Assembly (NCBI GenBank): GCA_038230415.1
Contig: JBBRNH010000015.1
Coordinates: 1 to 64,000 of the forward strand
Length of the DNA stretch: 64,000 nt
Direction of reading: 5' to 3'
From: JBBRNH01 sp038230415
GTDB taxonomy: Bacteria > Bacteroidota > Bacteroidia > Cytophagales > Spirosomataceae
Positions 17,399-26,000 of the stretch are shown one piece after another. The notes under the pieces are model-generated. The model saw only the letters and a list, made by a program, of their open reading frames with translations. It was not told the DNA's origin and ran no database searches. A program made the position numbers and the translations under genes. The number at the start of each line of letters is the position of its first letter. Position 1 is the first letter of the stretch.

Positions 17399-18381
17399 CC
17401 GATAAAATAAACGTAGGGATCATTGGCGGGGCTGGCTACACCGGCGGTGAACTGCTCCGAATTTTGCTCAACCACCCCTTTGCCCACATCGCGTTTGTGC
17501 ACAGCCAAAGTCAGGCCGGAAAACCCGTCTGGGCCACCCACACCGATTTGCTGGGCGATACCAATCTGTTATTTTCTGGTGACGATGTACCAACGCTGCT
17601 GGCCGAGACGGAGATAGATGTGCTGTTTTTATGTTCGGGGCATGGTGCCTCGCGGCAGTTTCTGGCCGAGCATGACATTCCCGAAAACGTAGCGATTATT
17701 GACCTCAGCAGCGATTTTCGGGATGAATCAGACGATTTTGTCTATGGCCTGCCCGAATTGCAGCGCGACCGAATTCGGGAATCTGAGCGCATTGCCAACC
17801 CCGGCTGTTTTGCCACGAGTATCCAACTGGCTCTGTTGCCGCTGGCCGATGCCGAGCTGCTGACGGGTGCCATCCATATCAGTGCCATCACGGGCAGCAC
17901 CGGCGCGGGGCAGGCACTCGTACCGACAACGGGCTTCACCTGGCGCAACAACAACGTCTCGATTTATAAGGCCTTCACCCATCAGCACCTGACCGAAATC
18001 CGGGACACAATCACCACGCTGCAACCCGGTTTTACGGACGCGATCAACTTTGTGCCGTACCGGGGTGATTTCACGCGCGGCATCATGGCAAACGTTTATA
18101 CACCCTTCGCTGGCACCCTCGCCGAAGCCCAAACCCGCTACGCTGATTTTTACGTCACGCACCCGTTCACGCACGTGAGCGACGCGCCGGTTGATATAAA
18201 ACAGGTCGTTAATACCAATAAATGCCTGTTGCATCTCGACTTACAGGATGGTAATCTGCTCATTACCAGCGTGATTGATAACCTGTTGAAAGGTGCATCG
18301 GGGCAGGCCGTGCAAAACATGAACTTGGTATTTGGCCTGCCCGAAGATGTCGGCCTGCGGCTGAAAGCGGTAGCGTTCTGA
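17395..18381 (+). CDS. argC: N-acetyl-gamma-glutamyl-phosphate reductase
   Basis: A 328-aa NADPH-dependent enzyme for the third step of arginine synthesis. GIIGGAGYTGGELLR at 8-22 is the dinucleotide-binding loop, C138 in NPGCFATS is the catalytic cysteine, and SAITGSTGAGQ and PYRGDFTRG are conserved family blocks. Length is normal for the short (type 2-like) form. It overlaps the glycosyltransferase stop by 4 bp (ATGA), so it is the last gene of the argG-GT-GT-argC operon. No other arg genes are seen in the window. Confidence 0.94.
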   Translation: MTDKINVGIIGGAGYTGGELLRILLNHPFAHIAFVHSQSQAGKPVWATHTDLLGDTNLLFSGDDVPTLLAETEIDVLFLCSGHGASRQFLAEHDIPENVAIIDLSSDFRDESDDFVYGLPELQRDRIRESERIANPGCFATSIQLALLPLADAELLTGAIHISAITGSTGAGQALVPTTGFTWRNNNVSIYKAFTHQHLTEIRDTITTLQPGFTDAINFVPYRGDFTRGIMANVYTPFAGTLAEAQTRYADFYVTHPFTHVSDAPVDIKQVVNTNKCLLHLDLQDGNLLITSVIDNLLKGASGQAVQNMNLVFGLPEDVGLRLKAVAF

Positions 18382-18458
18382 AGCCGGATAATCAGAAGAC
18401 AAACAAACTCAACGCCGGACTGGTTAGGTCATTGTTGTTAAATAAGCAATCAATAATC

Positions 18459-18773
18459 ATGAAAAAAGTACTGATTCTGGCCGCTTTAGTGGCCGCTACG
18501 TCATTCACCGTGCTGGCACAGGACGTAAAAGAAAACGCCAAAGAAACGGGTCGTCAGGCCAAGCAAACGGCCAAAGCTGCCGGTCGGAAAATAGACCGCG
18601 AAACCAAAGAAGCCGGGCGGGACGTAAAGCGGGCGGCCAAAAATACGGCTAACGACGTTGACCGGGCCGCTACCAACACCGCCAAAGACGTAAAACGCGG
18701 TACCAATAAAGCTCTTGACAAAACGGACAAGGGTCTGAAAAAAGCCGAGCGCAAACTGAACAACTCGAAGTAG
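18459..18773 (+). CDS. Small secreted Lys/Ala-rich helical (LEA-like) protein
   Basis: A 104-aa protein with a signal peptide (MKKVLILAALVAATSFTVLAQ) and then a single run of low-complexity helix made of repeated units such as AKETGRQAKQTAKAAGRK, TKEAGRDVKRAAKNTAND and ATNTAKDVKRGTNK. The 11-residue spacing of Thr/Ala and Lys/Asp resembles group 3 LEA proteins or apolipoprotein-like amphipathic helices. Such proteins are often made under osmotic or drying stress; that role is inferred. An in-frame start nine codons upstream is possible but would precede the signal peptide. A strong terminator follows. Confidence 0.78.
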   Translation: MKKVLILAALVAATSFTVLAQDVKENAKETGRQAKQTAKAAGRKIDRETKEAGRDVKRAAKNTANDVDRAATNTAKDVKRGTNKALDKTDKGLKKAERKLNNSK

Positions 18774-18790
18774 GCCGCGAAAACAGCCCC

Positions 18791-18832
18791 AAACAAAACG
18801 AAGGCGGTTCTGCAACCGCCTTCGTTTTGTTT
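18791..18832 (+). terminator. Strong bidirectional terminator
   Basis: AAACAAAACGAAGGCGGTT pairs perfectly with AACCGCCTTCGTTTTGTTT around a 4-nt loop (CTGC). It lies just past the LEA-like gene. The A/T ends allow it to work in both directions. Confidence 0.92.
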
Positions 18833-18903
18833 ACAGCACTGCCCGAATGTAAAACCCGCGCCTTAGCGTTGGCAGTGGTATATTTCCTGACGATATTTGG
18901 CCG

Positions 18904-19149
18904 ATGAATCCAGTCTCCGTACTCCTCTTTGGCATTGCCCGCGATTTGGTCGGGCAGTCGGCCATCACCTGTTCGCTTCCCAAACAGGCCCGCGTCAGCG
19001 ATTTGCTGGCCCATCTGCACGAGCAGCACCCGGCACTGGCGGGCATAAAATCATTACTGGTGGCCCGAAACGGCGAATATGCCGGTGCCGACGCACGTAT
19101 CAGCCCAACCGACGAAATCGCCCTCATTCCCCCCGTTAGCGGAGGTTAA
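18904..19149 (+). CDS. moaD: Molybdopterin synthase sulfur-carrier subunit
   Basis: An 81-aa ubiquitin-fold protein ending in PPVSGG, the C-terminal Gly-Gly that carries the thiocarboxylate used to make molybdopterin. FGIARDLVGQ and DEIALIPPVSGG match MoaD. GATATTTG at 18892-18899 lies only 4 bp before the ATG and is a near match to the TAnnTTTG promoter box, so the transcript may have almost no leader. moaE follows after 2 bp. The partial sulfite-oxidase-like gene at the right end of the window is a possible user of the cofactor. Confidence 0.92.
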   Translation: MNPVSVLLFGIARDLVGQSAITCSLPKQARVSDLLAHLHEQHPALAGIKSLLVARNGEYAGADARISPTDEIALIPPVSGG

Positions 19150-19151
19150 TT

Positions 19152-19577
19152 ATGATTGCTCTCACCCCAGACCCCATTGACATTAGTTCGGCCTACAAGT
19201 ACCTGCAAACCGACGGGGCCGGTGCCATTGATTTCTTTTTCGGAGTCGTGCGAGATAATACGCCCGGCACCGACGGCCAACGCCGGGACGTAGAAAAGCT
19301 CGAATATGAAGCATACGGACCGATGGCGATCAAAGAAATGCAGAAAATTGCCGACGAAGCGCACCGCCGGTGGCCCATTTTGGGATACGTTATTATTCAT
19401 CGCACGGGTACGCTCCGCATCGGCGAAATGGCCGTATTGATCGGTGTGGCAACTCCTCACCGCGCCGAGGCCTTTGAGGCCACCCGGTACATTATTGACA
19501 CCATCAAGCAGACGGTGCCGATCTGGAAGAAAGAACTGTTTACCGATGGTGAAGTCTGGGTAAATGCAACACCGTGA
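19152..19577 (+). CDS. moaE: Molybdopterin synthase catalytic subunit
   Basis: A 141-aa MoaE that transfers sulfur from MoaD to precursor Z. FFFGVVRDNTPG, LEYEAYGPMAIKEM, HRTGTLRIGEMAVLIGVATPHR (conserved basic substrate-binding residues) and PIWKKELFTDGEVWV are all family blocks, the last holding the conserved Lys. It is two bases after moaD and shares its transcript. Its stop codon lies 4 bp before a long inverted repeat that separates it from a convergent gene. Confidence 0.94.
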   Translation: MIALTPDPIDISSAYKYLQTDGAGAIDFFFGVVRDNTPGTDGQRRDVEKLEYEAYGPMAIKEMQKIADEAHRRWPILGYVIIHRTGTLRIGEMAVLIGVATPHRAEAFEATRYIIDTIKQTVPIWKKELFTDGEVWVNATP

Positions 19578-19581
19578 GTCA

Positions 19582-19664
19582 TAGTGACAAAGTGCAGCGT
19601 AACAAAGGCCTAAGTAGCTTACGCACACGGCTTTGTCTCTCTGTCACTTTGCACTTTGTCACTG
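19582..19664. repeat. Hairpin element between convergent moaE and EEP gene
   Basis: Left arm 19582-19610 and right arm 19629-19664 pair at their outer 13 bp (AGTGACAAAGTGC) and again at the inner ACAAAG-GCC. The right arm is about 7 nt longer, as if one unit had been added. The words are variants of AAGTGACA/AAGTGCA. The left arm starts 4 bp after the moaE stop and the right arm contains the stop codon of the gene on the other strand. Confidence 0.8.
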
Positions 19665-20801
19665 CGAAGAAAACGAGTACGTCCCCAGAATCGGGTAGTG
19701 GTCGGAGTAGGTGACGCTGGTGAGCGTCTCGAAATTGAGCGGATGCAGGGGCGGGCTATAAAACTGATTGTCAATGCGGATGTAGCCCGGCGGCTTGTTG
19801 TAGCTGAACCCAAAGCCCCGCCCGGCATCCTCAAAACTGTTGCGGAGTTTCCGGCGCAGCCGCTCATACACCACGCTGTACGGGGTTTCGTTGAGATCGC
19901 CGGTCACAATCACCGGGTACGGACTAAAGGCTACGTACTCTTCGAGGAGATGCACCTCGCGTTGTCGCTCGGCAAAACCATCGCGCAGGGCCACCAGAAT
20001 ACCTTTCGTTTCCTGTTTCACCTCAGCAAGTTCATCCTGTTTGGCAACATTACCCACCCGAATACCCATCGAATGCAGATGCACGTTGATGACCCGAACG
20101 GTGTCTTTATCCAGCGCAATATCAGTCCAGACCAGGCCATTGAACCCGCCCCGGCTGAATACTTCCTGCCCGGAGCGAATAATGGGGAAGCGCGAAAACG
20201 TAGCCACACCCTTAAACCCCACGGCTGGATTACCCTGTCTGAGCCAGGCCATGTAGGGGTAGCCGAGGCTTTTGAGCCGGGCCGTCATTCTGAAAATCGG
20301 GTATTTCGGCGAGTCATAAAACTCCTGAAAACACTTCACATCGGCATCGGCCTTGATCACCCAGTCGGTCATGCGCTGCACTTTCACCGAGCGGTTTTTG
20401 CGGGCCAGAAAATCGAGCAGGTTAAATTCCATCACGTTGTAGCTCAGGATTTTAAGGTGTCGTTTGCCCGTTTTATCAAAGGCTTCCTGCCCTGGTATAA
20501 TGGCTGGCGAATGGCGAACGTAGGTCCGGGGCAACAACCAGAATCCCGCCAGCAGGGCCACCGCCGACAGCAAACTGCGCCAGGGCCGGGTGATGAGCCA
20601 GGCCAGCACAAAAACGGCATTGAAGACCCAGGCAACCGGCAGTACAATCAGAAACATACTGACCAACCAGTGTTCAAACGGCAAAAAATACAGCAGGGCA
20701 TATACCAGCAGCGTGTAGAACGCCAGCAAGAGGTTTAGCGACCAGATCACCGACCGAAAAAACCAACTCACCGACCGGGCAAAGGAGAACGAAACAGCCA
20801 T
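19659..20801 (-). CDS. Membrane-bound endonuclease/exonuclease/phosphatase (EEP) family protein
   Basis: A 380-aa protein. Residues 1-100 hold three hydrophobic segments (SVIWSLNLLLAFYTLLVYALLYFL, WLVSMFLIVLPVAWVFNAVFVLAWL, SLLSAVALLAGFWLLP). The EEP domain follows: LKILSYNVMEF (Asn), CFQEFYDSP (catalytic Glu), VINVHLHSMG, VIVTGDLNETPYS (Asp/Asn) and YSDHYPILGTY (Asp-His). It should be a metal-dependent phosphodiesterase or phosphatase facing the periplasm, like other Bacteroidota proteins of this layout; the substrate is unknown. The start is the ATG giving MAVSFSFARS. Its stop codon lies within the neighbouring inverted repeat. Confidence 0.85.
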   Translation of the reverse strand: MAVSFSFARSVSWFFRSVIWSLNLLLAFYTLLVYALLYFLPFEHWLVSMFLIVLPVAWVFNAVFVLAWLITRPWRSLLSAVALLAGFWLLPRTYVRHSPAIIPGQEAFDKTGKRHLKILSYNVMEFNLLDFLARKNRSVKVQRMTDWVIKADADVKCFQEFYDSPKYPIFRMTARLKSLGYPYMAWLRQGNPAVGFKGVATFSRFPIIRSGQEVFSRGGFNGLVWTDIALDKDTVRVINVHLHSMGIRVGNVAKQDELAEVKQETKGILVALRDGFAERQREVHLLEEYVAFSPYPVIVTGDLNETPYSVVYERLRRKLRNSFEDAGRGFGFSYNKPPGYIRIDNQFYSPPLHPLNFETLTSVTYSDHYPILGTYSFSSQ

Positions 20802-20913
20802 CGGACTAAGGTAAACAGGATGGATAATCACTCAAAGAAACGGCTAAATTCTTGAACGGTGGCTCCGTCACAAGCCCGTTGACAATCCCACCGCCGGGGC
20901 TGATGCCGGACTT

Positions 20914-20945
20914 TTTGGGTTTTCGGGGGATTTACGCTACTTTTG
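20914..20945 (+). promoter_or_regulatory. Promoter of rimP-nusA-infB
   Basis: TTTG at 20914-20917, a 20-bp spacer and TACTTTTG at 20938-20945 match the Bacteroidota sigma factor consensus TTTG-N(19-21)-TAnnTTTG. Transcription should start near 20951, about 65 nt before rimP. This is the best complete promoter in the window. Confidence 0.72.
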
Positions 20946-21015
20946 CGGGACTTAGCAAACAAGTTGGTGTTTCGGCGAAGGGAGGAGTACTCCCTTTTTT
21001 GTTTGGTAAAAACCG

Positions 21016-21522
21016 ATGGACGACAAAGCCCGACTTACAGAACTGATTCAGCCGTTTTTGAACGACGACGAAATCTATATCGTTGATATTCAGGTAGCTG
21101 GTCGGCAGGGCGGGCAGTTGAAAGTTACCGTTCTGCTCGATGCCGATGCCGGCATCCGAATTGATCAGTGCGCTGGTATCAGTCGGCAATTGGGCAGTTT
21201 GATGGACGAACAGAATTTTTTTGGCGAAGACGTGCCGTTTATTCTTGAAGTGTCGTCGCCGGGGATTGATTTTCCGCTGCAAACGGCGCGGCAGTACCGC
21301 CGGAACATCGGGCGGCAGTTGGCCGTGACCCTTACCGACGAGCGAGCAATGCGCGGTAAACTCGACAGCGTAACCGACGCGGGCATCGTGCTGGATATTG
21401 AGCCGCTCCGCAAAACGAGTAAGAAGAAGAAAGAAACACCCGCCGAACCCGAACCGAGTGGCCCAACGCCCATCGCCTTCGAGACCATCAAACGGGCGGT
21501 TGTTGAAATTGTGTTTAAATAA
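21016..21522 (+). CDS. rimP: Ribosome maturation factor
   Basis: A 168-aa RimP needed for 30S subunit maturation. The N-terminal alpha/beta domain has IVDIQVAGRQGGQLKVTVLLDADAGIRIDQCAGISR and FILEVSSPGIDFPL, both standard RimP blocks; the C-terminal SH3-like part is extended by a Lys/Glu/Pro-rich insert (KTSKKKKETPAEPEPSG). Order rimP-nusA-infB is conserved in bacteria. A 34-nt-arm hairpin starts 3 bp after the stop codon. Confidence 0.93.
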   Translation: MDDKARLTELIQPFLNDDEIYIVDIQVAGRQGGQLKVTVLLDADAGIRIDQCAGISRQLGSLMDEQNFFGEDVPFILEVSSPGIDFPLQTARQYRRNIGRQLAVTLTDERAMRGKLDSVTDAGIVLDIEPLRKTSKKKKETPAEPEPSGPTPIAFETIKRAVVEIVFK

Positions 21523-21524
21523 AG

Positions 21525-21611
21525 AAAGTCAAAAGTCACAAGTCAAAGGTCACAAGTCTGTTGACTTTGGGGAAAAAGACCTGTGACTTTCGACTTGTGA
21601 CTTTTGACTTT
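21525..21611. repeat. Heptamer hairpin between rimP and nusA (31/34 paired)
   Basis: Left arm 21525-21558 reads as five 7-mers (AAAGTCA, AAAGTCA, CAAGTCA, AAGGTCA, CAAGTCT). Right arm 21578-21611 is its inverse with 3 mismatches in 34, and a 19-nt loop lies between. The right arm runs into TTTTTT, so it also has the form of a terminator, yet it stands 10 bp before nusA in a conserved operon. Confidence 0.92.
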
Positions 21612-21621
21612 TTTTAGAACT

Positions 21622-22866
21622 ATGAGCAGTGCCTTATTGATTGAATCGTTTGCTGAGTTTGCCCGGTCGAAAAGCATTGACCGGCCCACCATGCTGGCTA
21701 TTTTGGAAGACGTTTTCCGAACCATGATTCGGAAAAAATACGAGACCGACGAAAACTTCGACGTGATTATCAACCCCGAAAGCGGTGACCTCGAAATGTG
21801 GCGCACCCGCGAAATTGTGGACGATAATTCGGAAGACATCTGGGATTATGATAAGATCACCCACACCGAAGCCCGTAAAATTCAGGACGACTTTGAGGTG
21901 GGCGAGCAGGTTGCCGAAGAAATCAAGCTCGAAGATTTTGGCCGCCGGATGGTGCAAACCGCCCGCCAAACCCTGATCCAAAAGGTTAAAGACCTCGAAA
22001 AAGAACTCCTGCACCAGAAATATAAAGATCAGGTGGGCGACATTGTGAATGCTGAGGTCTATCAACTCGTTCGGAACGAGGTAATTCTGGTTGATAACGA
22101 CAACAACGAACTGAGCCTGCCCCGCACCGAGCAAATCCCGCGTGACCGCTACCCGAAAGGCGCAATGGTGAAAGCCGTTGTGCACCGGGTTGACATGACC
22201 AATGGGTCGCCCAAGATTATACTGTCGCGCACGTCGCCGGTGTTTTTAGAGCGGCTCTTCGAGGCTGAAATCCCGGAGATTTACGATGGCGTGATTGCTA
22301 TCCGCAAGATCGTTCGTGAACCCGGCGAACGGGCCAAGGTTGCCGTTGAATCATACGACGACCGGATTGACCCCGTTGGTGCCTGTGTGGGCATGAAAGG
22401 CTCGCGGATTCACAGTATTGTGCGGGAATTGGGTAATGAGAACATTGACGTAATCAACTTTACCGAAAACCTCGAACTGCTCATCAGCCGCGCCCTAAGC
22501 CCGGCCAAGCTCACCTCAATGACGATTGACAAAGAAAACCGGCGCGTATCGGTATTTCTGAAACCCGATCAGGTGTCGCTTGCCATTGGCAAGGGTGGGC
22601 AAAACATCAAACTGGCGGGCCGGCTGGTGGATATGGAAATTGACGTGTACCGCGATAACGAGGGACAGGTGGACGATGAAGACGTGAACTTAGCCGAATT
22701 TGGCGACGAGATCGAAGAGTGGATGATTGATGAACTACGCCGGGTTGGTCTCGACACGGCCAAGAGTGTGCTGGGGTTGAGCCGCGAAGAACTCATTCGG
22801 CGGACGGACTTTGAAGAGGACACCGTTGACGAGATCATGAACATCCTGAAAAAGGAGTTTGAGTAA
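21622..22866 (+). CDS. nusA: Transcription termination/antitermination factor NusA
   Basis: A 414-aa NusA: N-terminal RNA-polymerase-binding domain (SALLIESFAEFARSKSIDRPTMLAILEDVFRTMIRKKY), S1 domain (about 130-200, GDIVNAEVYQLVRNEVILVD), two KH domains (GACVGMKGSRIHSIVRELGNENIDV; DQVSLAIGKGGQNIKLAGRL) and a short C-terminal acidic helix-hairpin region. The start is the ATG before SSALLIESF; the frame upstream is hairpin sequence. NusA binds RNA hairpins, so the hairpins on both sides of its own gene are of interest. Another hairpin starts 4 bp after the stop. Confidence 0.95.
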   Translation: MSSALLIESFAEFARSKSIDRPTMLAILEDVFRTMIRKKYETDENFDVIINPESGDLEMWRTREIVDDNSEDIWDYDKITHTEARKIQDDFEVGEQVAEEIKLEDFGRRMVQTARQTLIQKVKDLEKELLHQKYKDQVGDIVNAEVYQLVRNEVILVDNDNNELSLPRTEQIPRDRYPKGAMVKAVVHRVDMTNGSPKIILSRTSPVFLERLFEAEIPEIYDGVIAIRKIVREPGERAKVAVESYDDRIDPVGACVGMKGSRIHSIVRELGNENIDVINFTENLELLISRALSPAKLTSMTIDKENRRVSVFLKPDQVSLAIGKGGQNIKLAGRLVDMEIDVYRDNEGQVDDEDVNLAEFGDEIEEWMIDELRRVGLDTAKSVLGLSREELIRRTDFEEDTVDEIMNILKKEFE

Positions 22867-22869
22867 ACT

Positions 22870-22946
22870 ATGTATGAGTTATGATGTATTGCGTATGATT
22901 CTTCACAGAACAGATTGCTACACACTATACATCATAGCTCATACAT
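22870..22946. repeat. Heptamer hairpin between nusA and infB (20/22 paired)
   Basis: Left arm 22870-22891 reads as 7-mers ATGTATG, AGTTATG, ATGTATT and continues GCGTATG. Right arm 22925-22946 is its inverse with 2 mismatches in 22 (units ATGTATG, AGCTATG, ATGTATA, then GTGTGTA). An A-run follows on the plus strand. Same design as the rimP-nusA hairpin but different sequence. Confidence 0.85.
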
Positions 22947-23003
22947 CAAAAAAAGGGGGATTTTTATTGCCGTTCTCTGTGTTCTATACTAACTAACAAT
23001 CAC

Positions 23004-23011
23004 TAAATTTG
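23004..23011 (+). promoter_or_regulatory. infB: TAnnTTTG promoter element of infB
   Basis: TAAATTTG matches the Bacteroidota -7 consensus, 28 bp before the infB ATG. With the hairpin just upstream it suggests that infB can be transcribed on its own. No clear TTTG lies 19-21 bp further up. Confidence 0.5.
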
Positions 23012-23038
23012 CCTATTACGAATACGAAAACCGACTCT

Positions 23039-26000
23039 ATGGCAGAAGATAAGTCAATGCGCCTGAGCCAAGTGGCACGAGTTCTCAACGTGGGATTAAC
23101 CACGGTGGTGAGCCGTCTTGCTGCCAAAGGGATCAAGGTGGAGAGCAACCCAAACACCAAGATTAATACCGATCAATTGGGCGTTTTGGAAAAAGAGTTC
23201 AGCACGAAGCAACTGCTGAACGACAACCGGAACGGAGCCGAAACGCCCGTTGCCGCGCCACCGCGTCGTCGGGATGATGACCAGATCGTTCCTTCCCTGC
23301 GCGACAAATTCGGGCGGGCAATTGCCGCCGATGCACCGAAGCCTTCTGCCCCCGCGCCTGACGTGAAGCCAGCCGCCCCGCCCGTTGCTACCCCAGCGGC
23401 TCTGCCGGTTGGCCCCAAGATTCTGGGTAAAATTGACCTGAATGCCCGGCCCGGTACCACATCGTTTAACCCCGAAACGGGCCGAAGCGAGTCTGTTAGG
23501 CCGGTCGTCAATCCCGCTCCGGTCGTTCCTGCCTCAGCCCCGGTTGCCGAAAAAGCCGTTGTGCAAACGCCTGCGCCTGTTGCTGTTAAACCCGTCACTC
23601 CCATTGTTGATTCGTCGGCAAAGGCCGACGAACCAGTTTCTAAGCCCGTTCCTGAGAAACCCGTTCCGTCGGTGTTACCCGCTGCGCCAGTGGTGGCAAC
23701 GGCTCCGGAAAGTGTGCCAAAACCGGCTGAAGTCAGCAAACCGGATATGCAACCGGCGGTGGTATCAACCCCGTCGGCTGCGTCGAAGACGACAGATACG
23801 CCTATTTCGGCGGCTCGCTCAACAACAGAACCATCACGCCCGGCACAGCAGCTCCGGTCTGCCAATGCACCCGAAAACCGTTCTGAGCGGCCACGAGATA
23901 CTCCTGCGTCAGAGCCAAATCAAAAGTCGGCACCAATAGACAGCCAGTCCGCTGCCGACCTCAAACCTACCGAACCGATTCAGCCCCCTGCCAAAGCAGC
24001 CGAAACGCCCGCAGAAGCCGCTCCTGAACCCGAAACGATCCGGGCAACGGGTAGCCATCAGTTGCAGGGACTGAACGTAATCGGTAAAGTTGATCTGAGT
24101 CAGTTCAACCGGCCATCGTCGGGCAATAACTCCCGTGGTCCCGGCGACAAGCGGCAGCGCATTCGCGGGGGGCGCAACGGAGTCGTTGGTGGCACAAACC
24201 AACCGAACCAGCCCAACCAGCAGGGCGGTGCCAATATCCGCAATGACCGGGGGCCGGGTGGCCCGTCTGACCGGCCCGTTGGTGATCGCGGCCCGCGCCC
24301 CGACCGGCCCATTGGCGACCGCAGTACAACCGACCGACCCGTCGGCGACCGGAATCAACCCGGTAGCCGCCCACCCGGAACCGGAGATCGTGGTCCGCGT
24401 CCAGACCGGCCAGCCGGAGACCGCGCCCAGCCGGGTGGTGGAACAAACTTCCGCAGTGACCGGCCACTGGGAGACCGGAATCAGCCGGGCAACCGCCCGC
24501 CAGGAACGGGTGATCGCGGTCCGCGCACAGACCGGCCAGCCGGAGACCGGAATACGACTGACCGGCCCGCTACGGATCGCCCGGCAGGTGGCAACACAAC
24601 CGGCACCGGCCCGTCAACACCCGGTACTGGTTATCAGGGAGGCAACAACCGGGGTGGTGGAGGTGGTGGTTACCAGGGGGGTAATAACCGGGGTGGCTCT
24701 GCCGGCGGCAACAGCCGGGGTGGTACCGGCAACGCCAACCGGGGTGGCACAGGCAACAACACCCGGCGCGAAGCCCCGACTGCATCAGACGTTAAAAAGT
24801 CCATTCAGGCCACCAACGACCGGATGCGGGGCAATCAGCCCAACCGGGGTGCCGACCGACGGAAAGACCGCCGGAATCAGCGCGTTGAAGACCGTCGTTT
24901 ACTGACTGAACAGGAACAACTTGAGGCCAAGACGCTGAAAGTGACCGAGTTTATCTCGGCCAATGACCTGGCTACGTTTATGGAGGTATCGGTAAACGAA
25001 GTCATCGCAACGTGTATGAGTCTGGGGATGTTCGTCTCGATCAACCAACGGCTCGATGCGGAAGCGATTACGGTAATTGCCGACGAATTTGGTTTTGATG
25101 TGCAGTTTGTATCTGCCGAAGATGAAACCGAAGCGGCTATCGAAGATACCGCCGATGCTCCCGAAACGCTGCAATCCCGCGCGCCGATTGTAACGATCAT
25201 GGGTCACGTAGATCACGGTAAAACCTCGTTGCTCGACTATATCCGGCGGGCGAAGGTAGCCGCTGGTGAGGCCGGCGGTATCACTCAACACATTGGTGCA
25301 TACGGCGTGACCACCCAAGATGGACGGAAAGTAACGTTCTTGGACACGCCGGGCCACGAAGCCTTTACGGCCATGCGGGCGCGGGGTGCCAAAGTTACCG
25401 ACGTGGTTATTATTGTGATTGCGGCTGACGACAGCGTGATGCCGCAAACCCGCGAGGCCATCAACCACGCGCAGGTTGCCGGGGTGCCGATTGTGTTTGC
25501 CTTCTCGAAGGTGGATAAAAACGGGGCCAACACCGAGAGAATCCGGGAGTCGCTGGCTAATATGAACCTCTTAGTCGAAGACTGGGGCGGTAAATATCAG
25601 GCGCAGGAAATCTCCTCGAAAACGGGGCTTGGTATTGACGATCTGCTCGAAAAAGTACTCCTCGAAGCCGAACTGTTAGAACTTAAGGCCAACCCCAATC
25701 GCCGGGCAACGGGTACGGTTATCGAAGCCGAACTCGATAAAGGCCGGGGGTACGTGACGACTGTATTGGTCGAAAACGGAACGCTGAAGCAGGGAGACAT
25801 CATGCTCGTGGGCGCACACTACGGGCGTATCCGGGCCATGACCGACGACCGGGGCAACCGCATCAAAGAAGCAGGGCCGGCCACGCCGGTTCAGATTCTG
25901 GGCTTGCCGGGCGCACCGCAGGCGGGCGACAAGTTCAACATTATGGAGACTGACCGCGAAGCCCGCGAGATTGCCAACAAACGCGAGCAGCTCCTTCGCG

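Noticed and set aside
19656..20738. A 360-codon plus-strand frame opposite the EEP gene.
   Set aside because: The minus strand has full EEP motifs; the plus translation has no recognisable fold.
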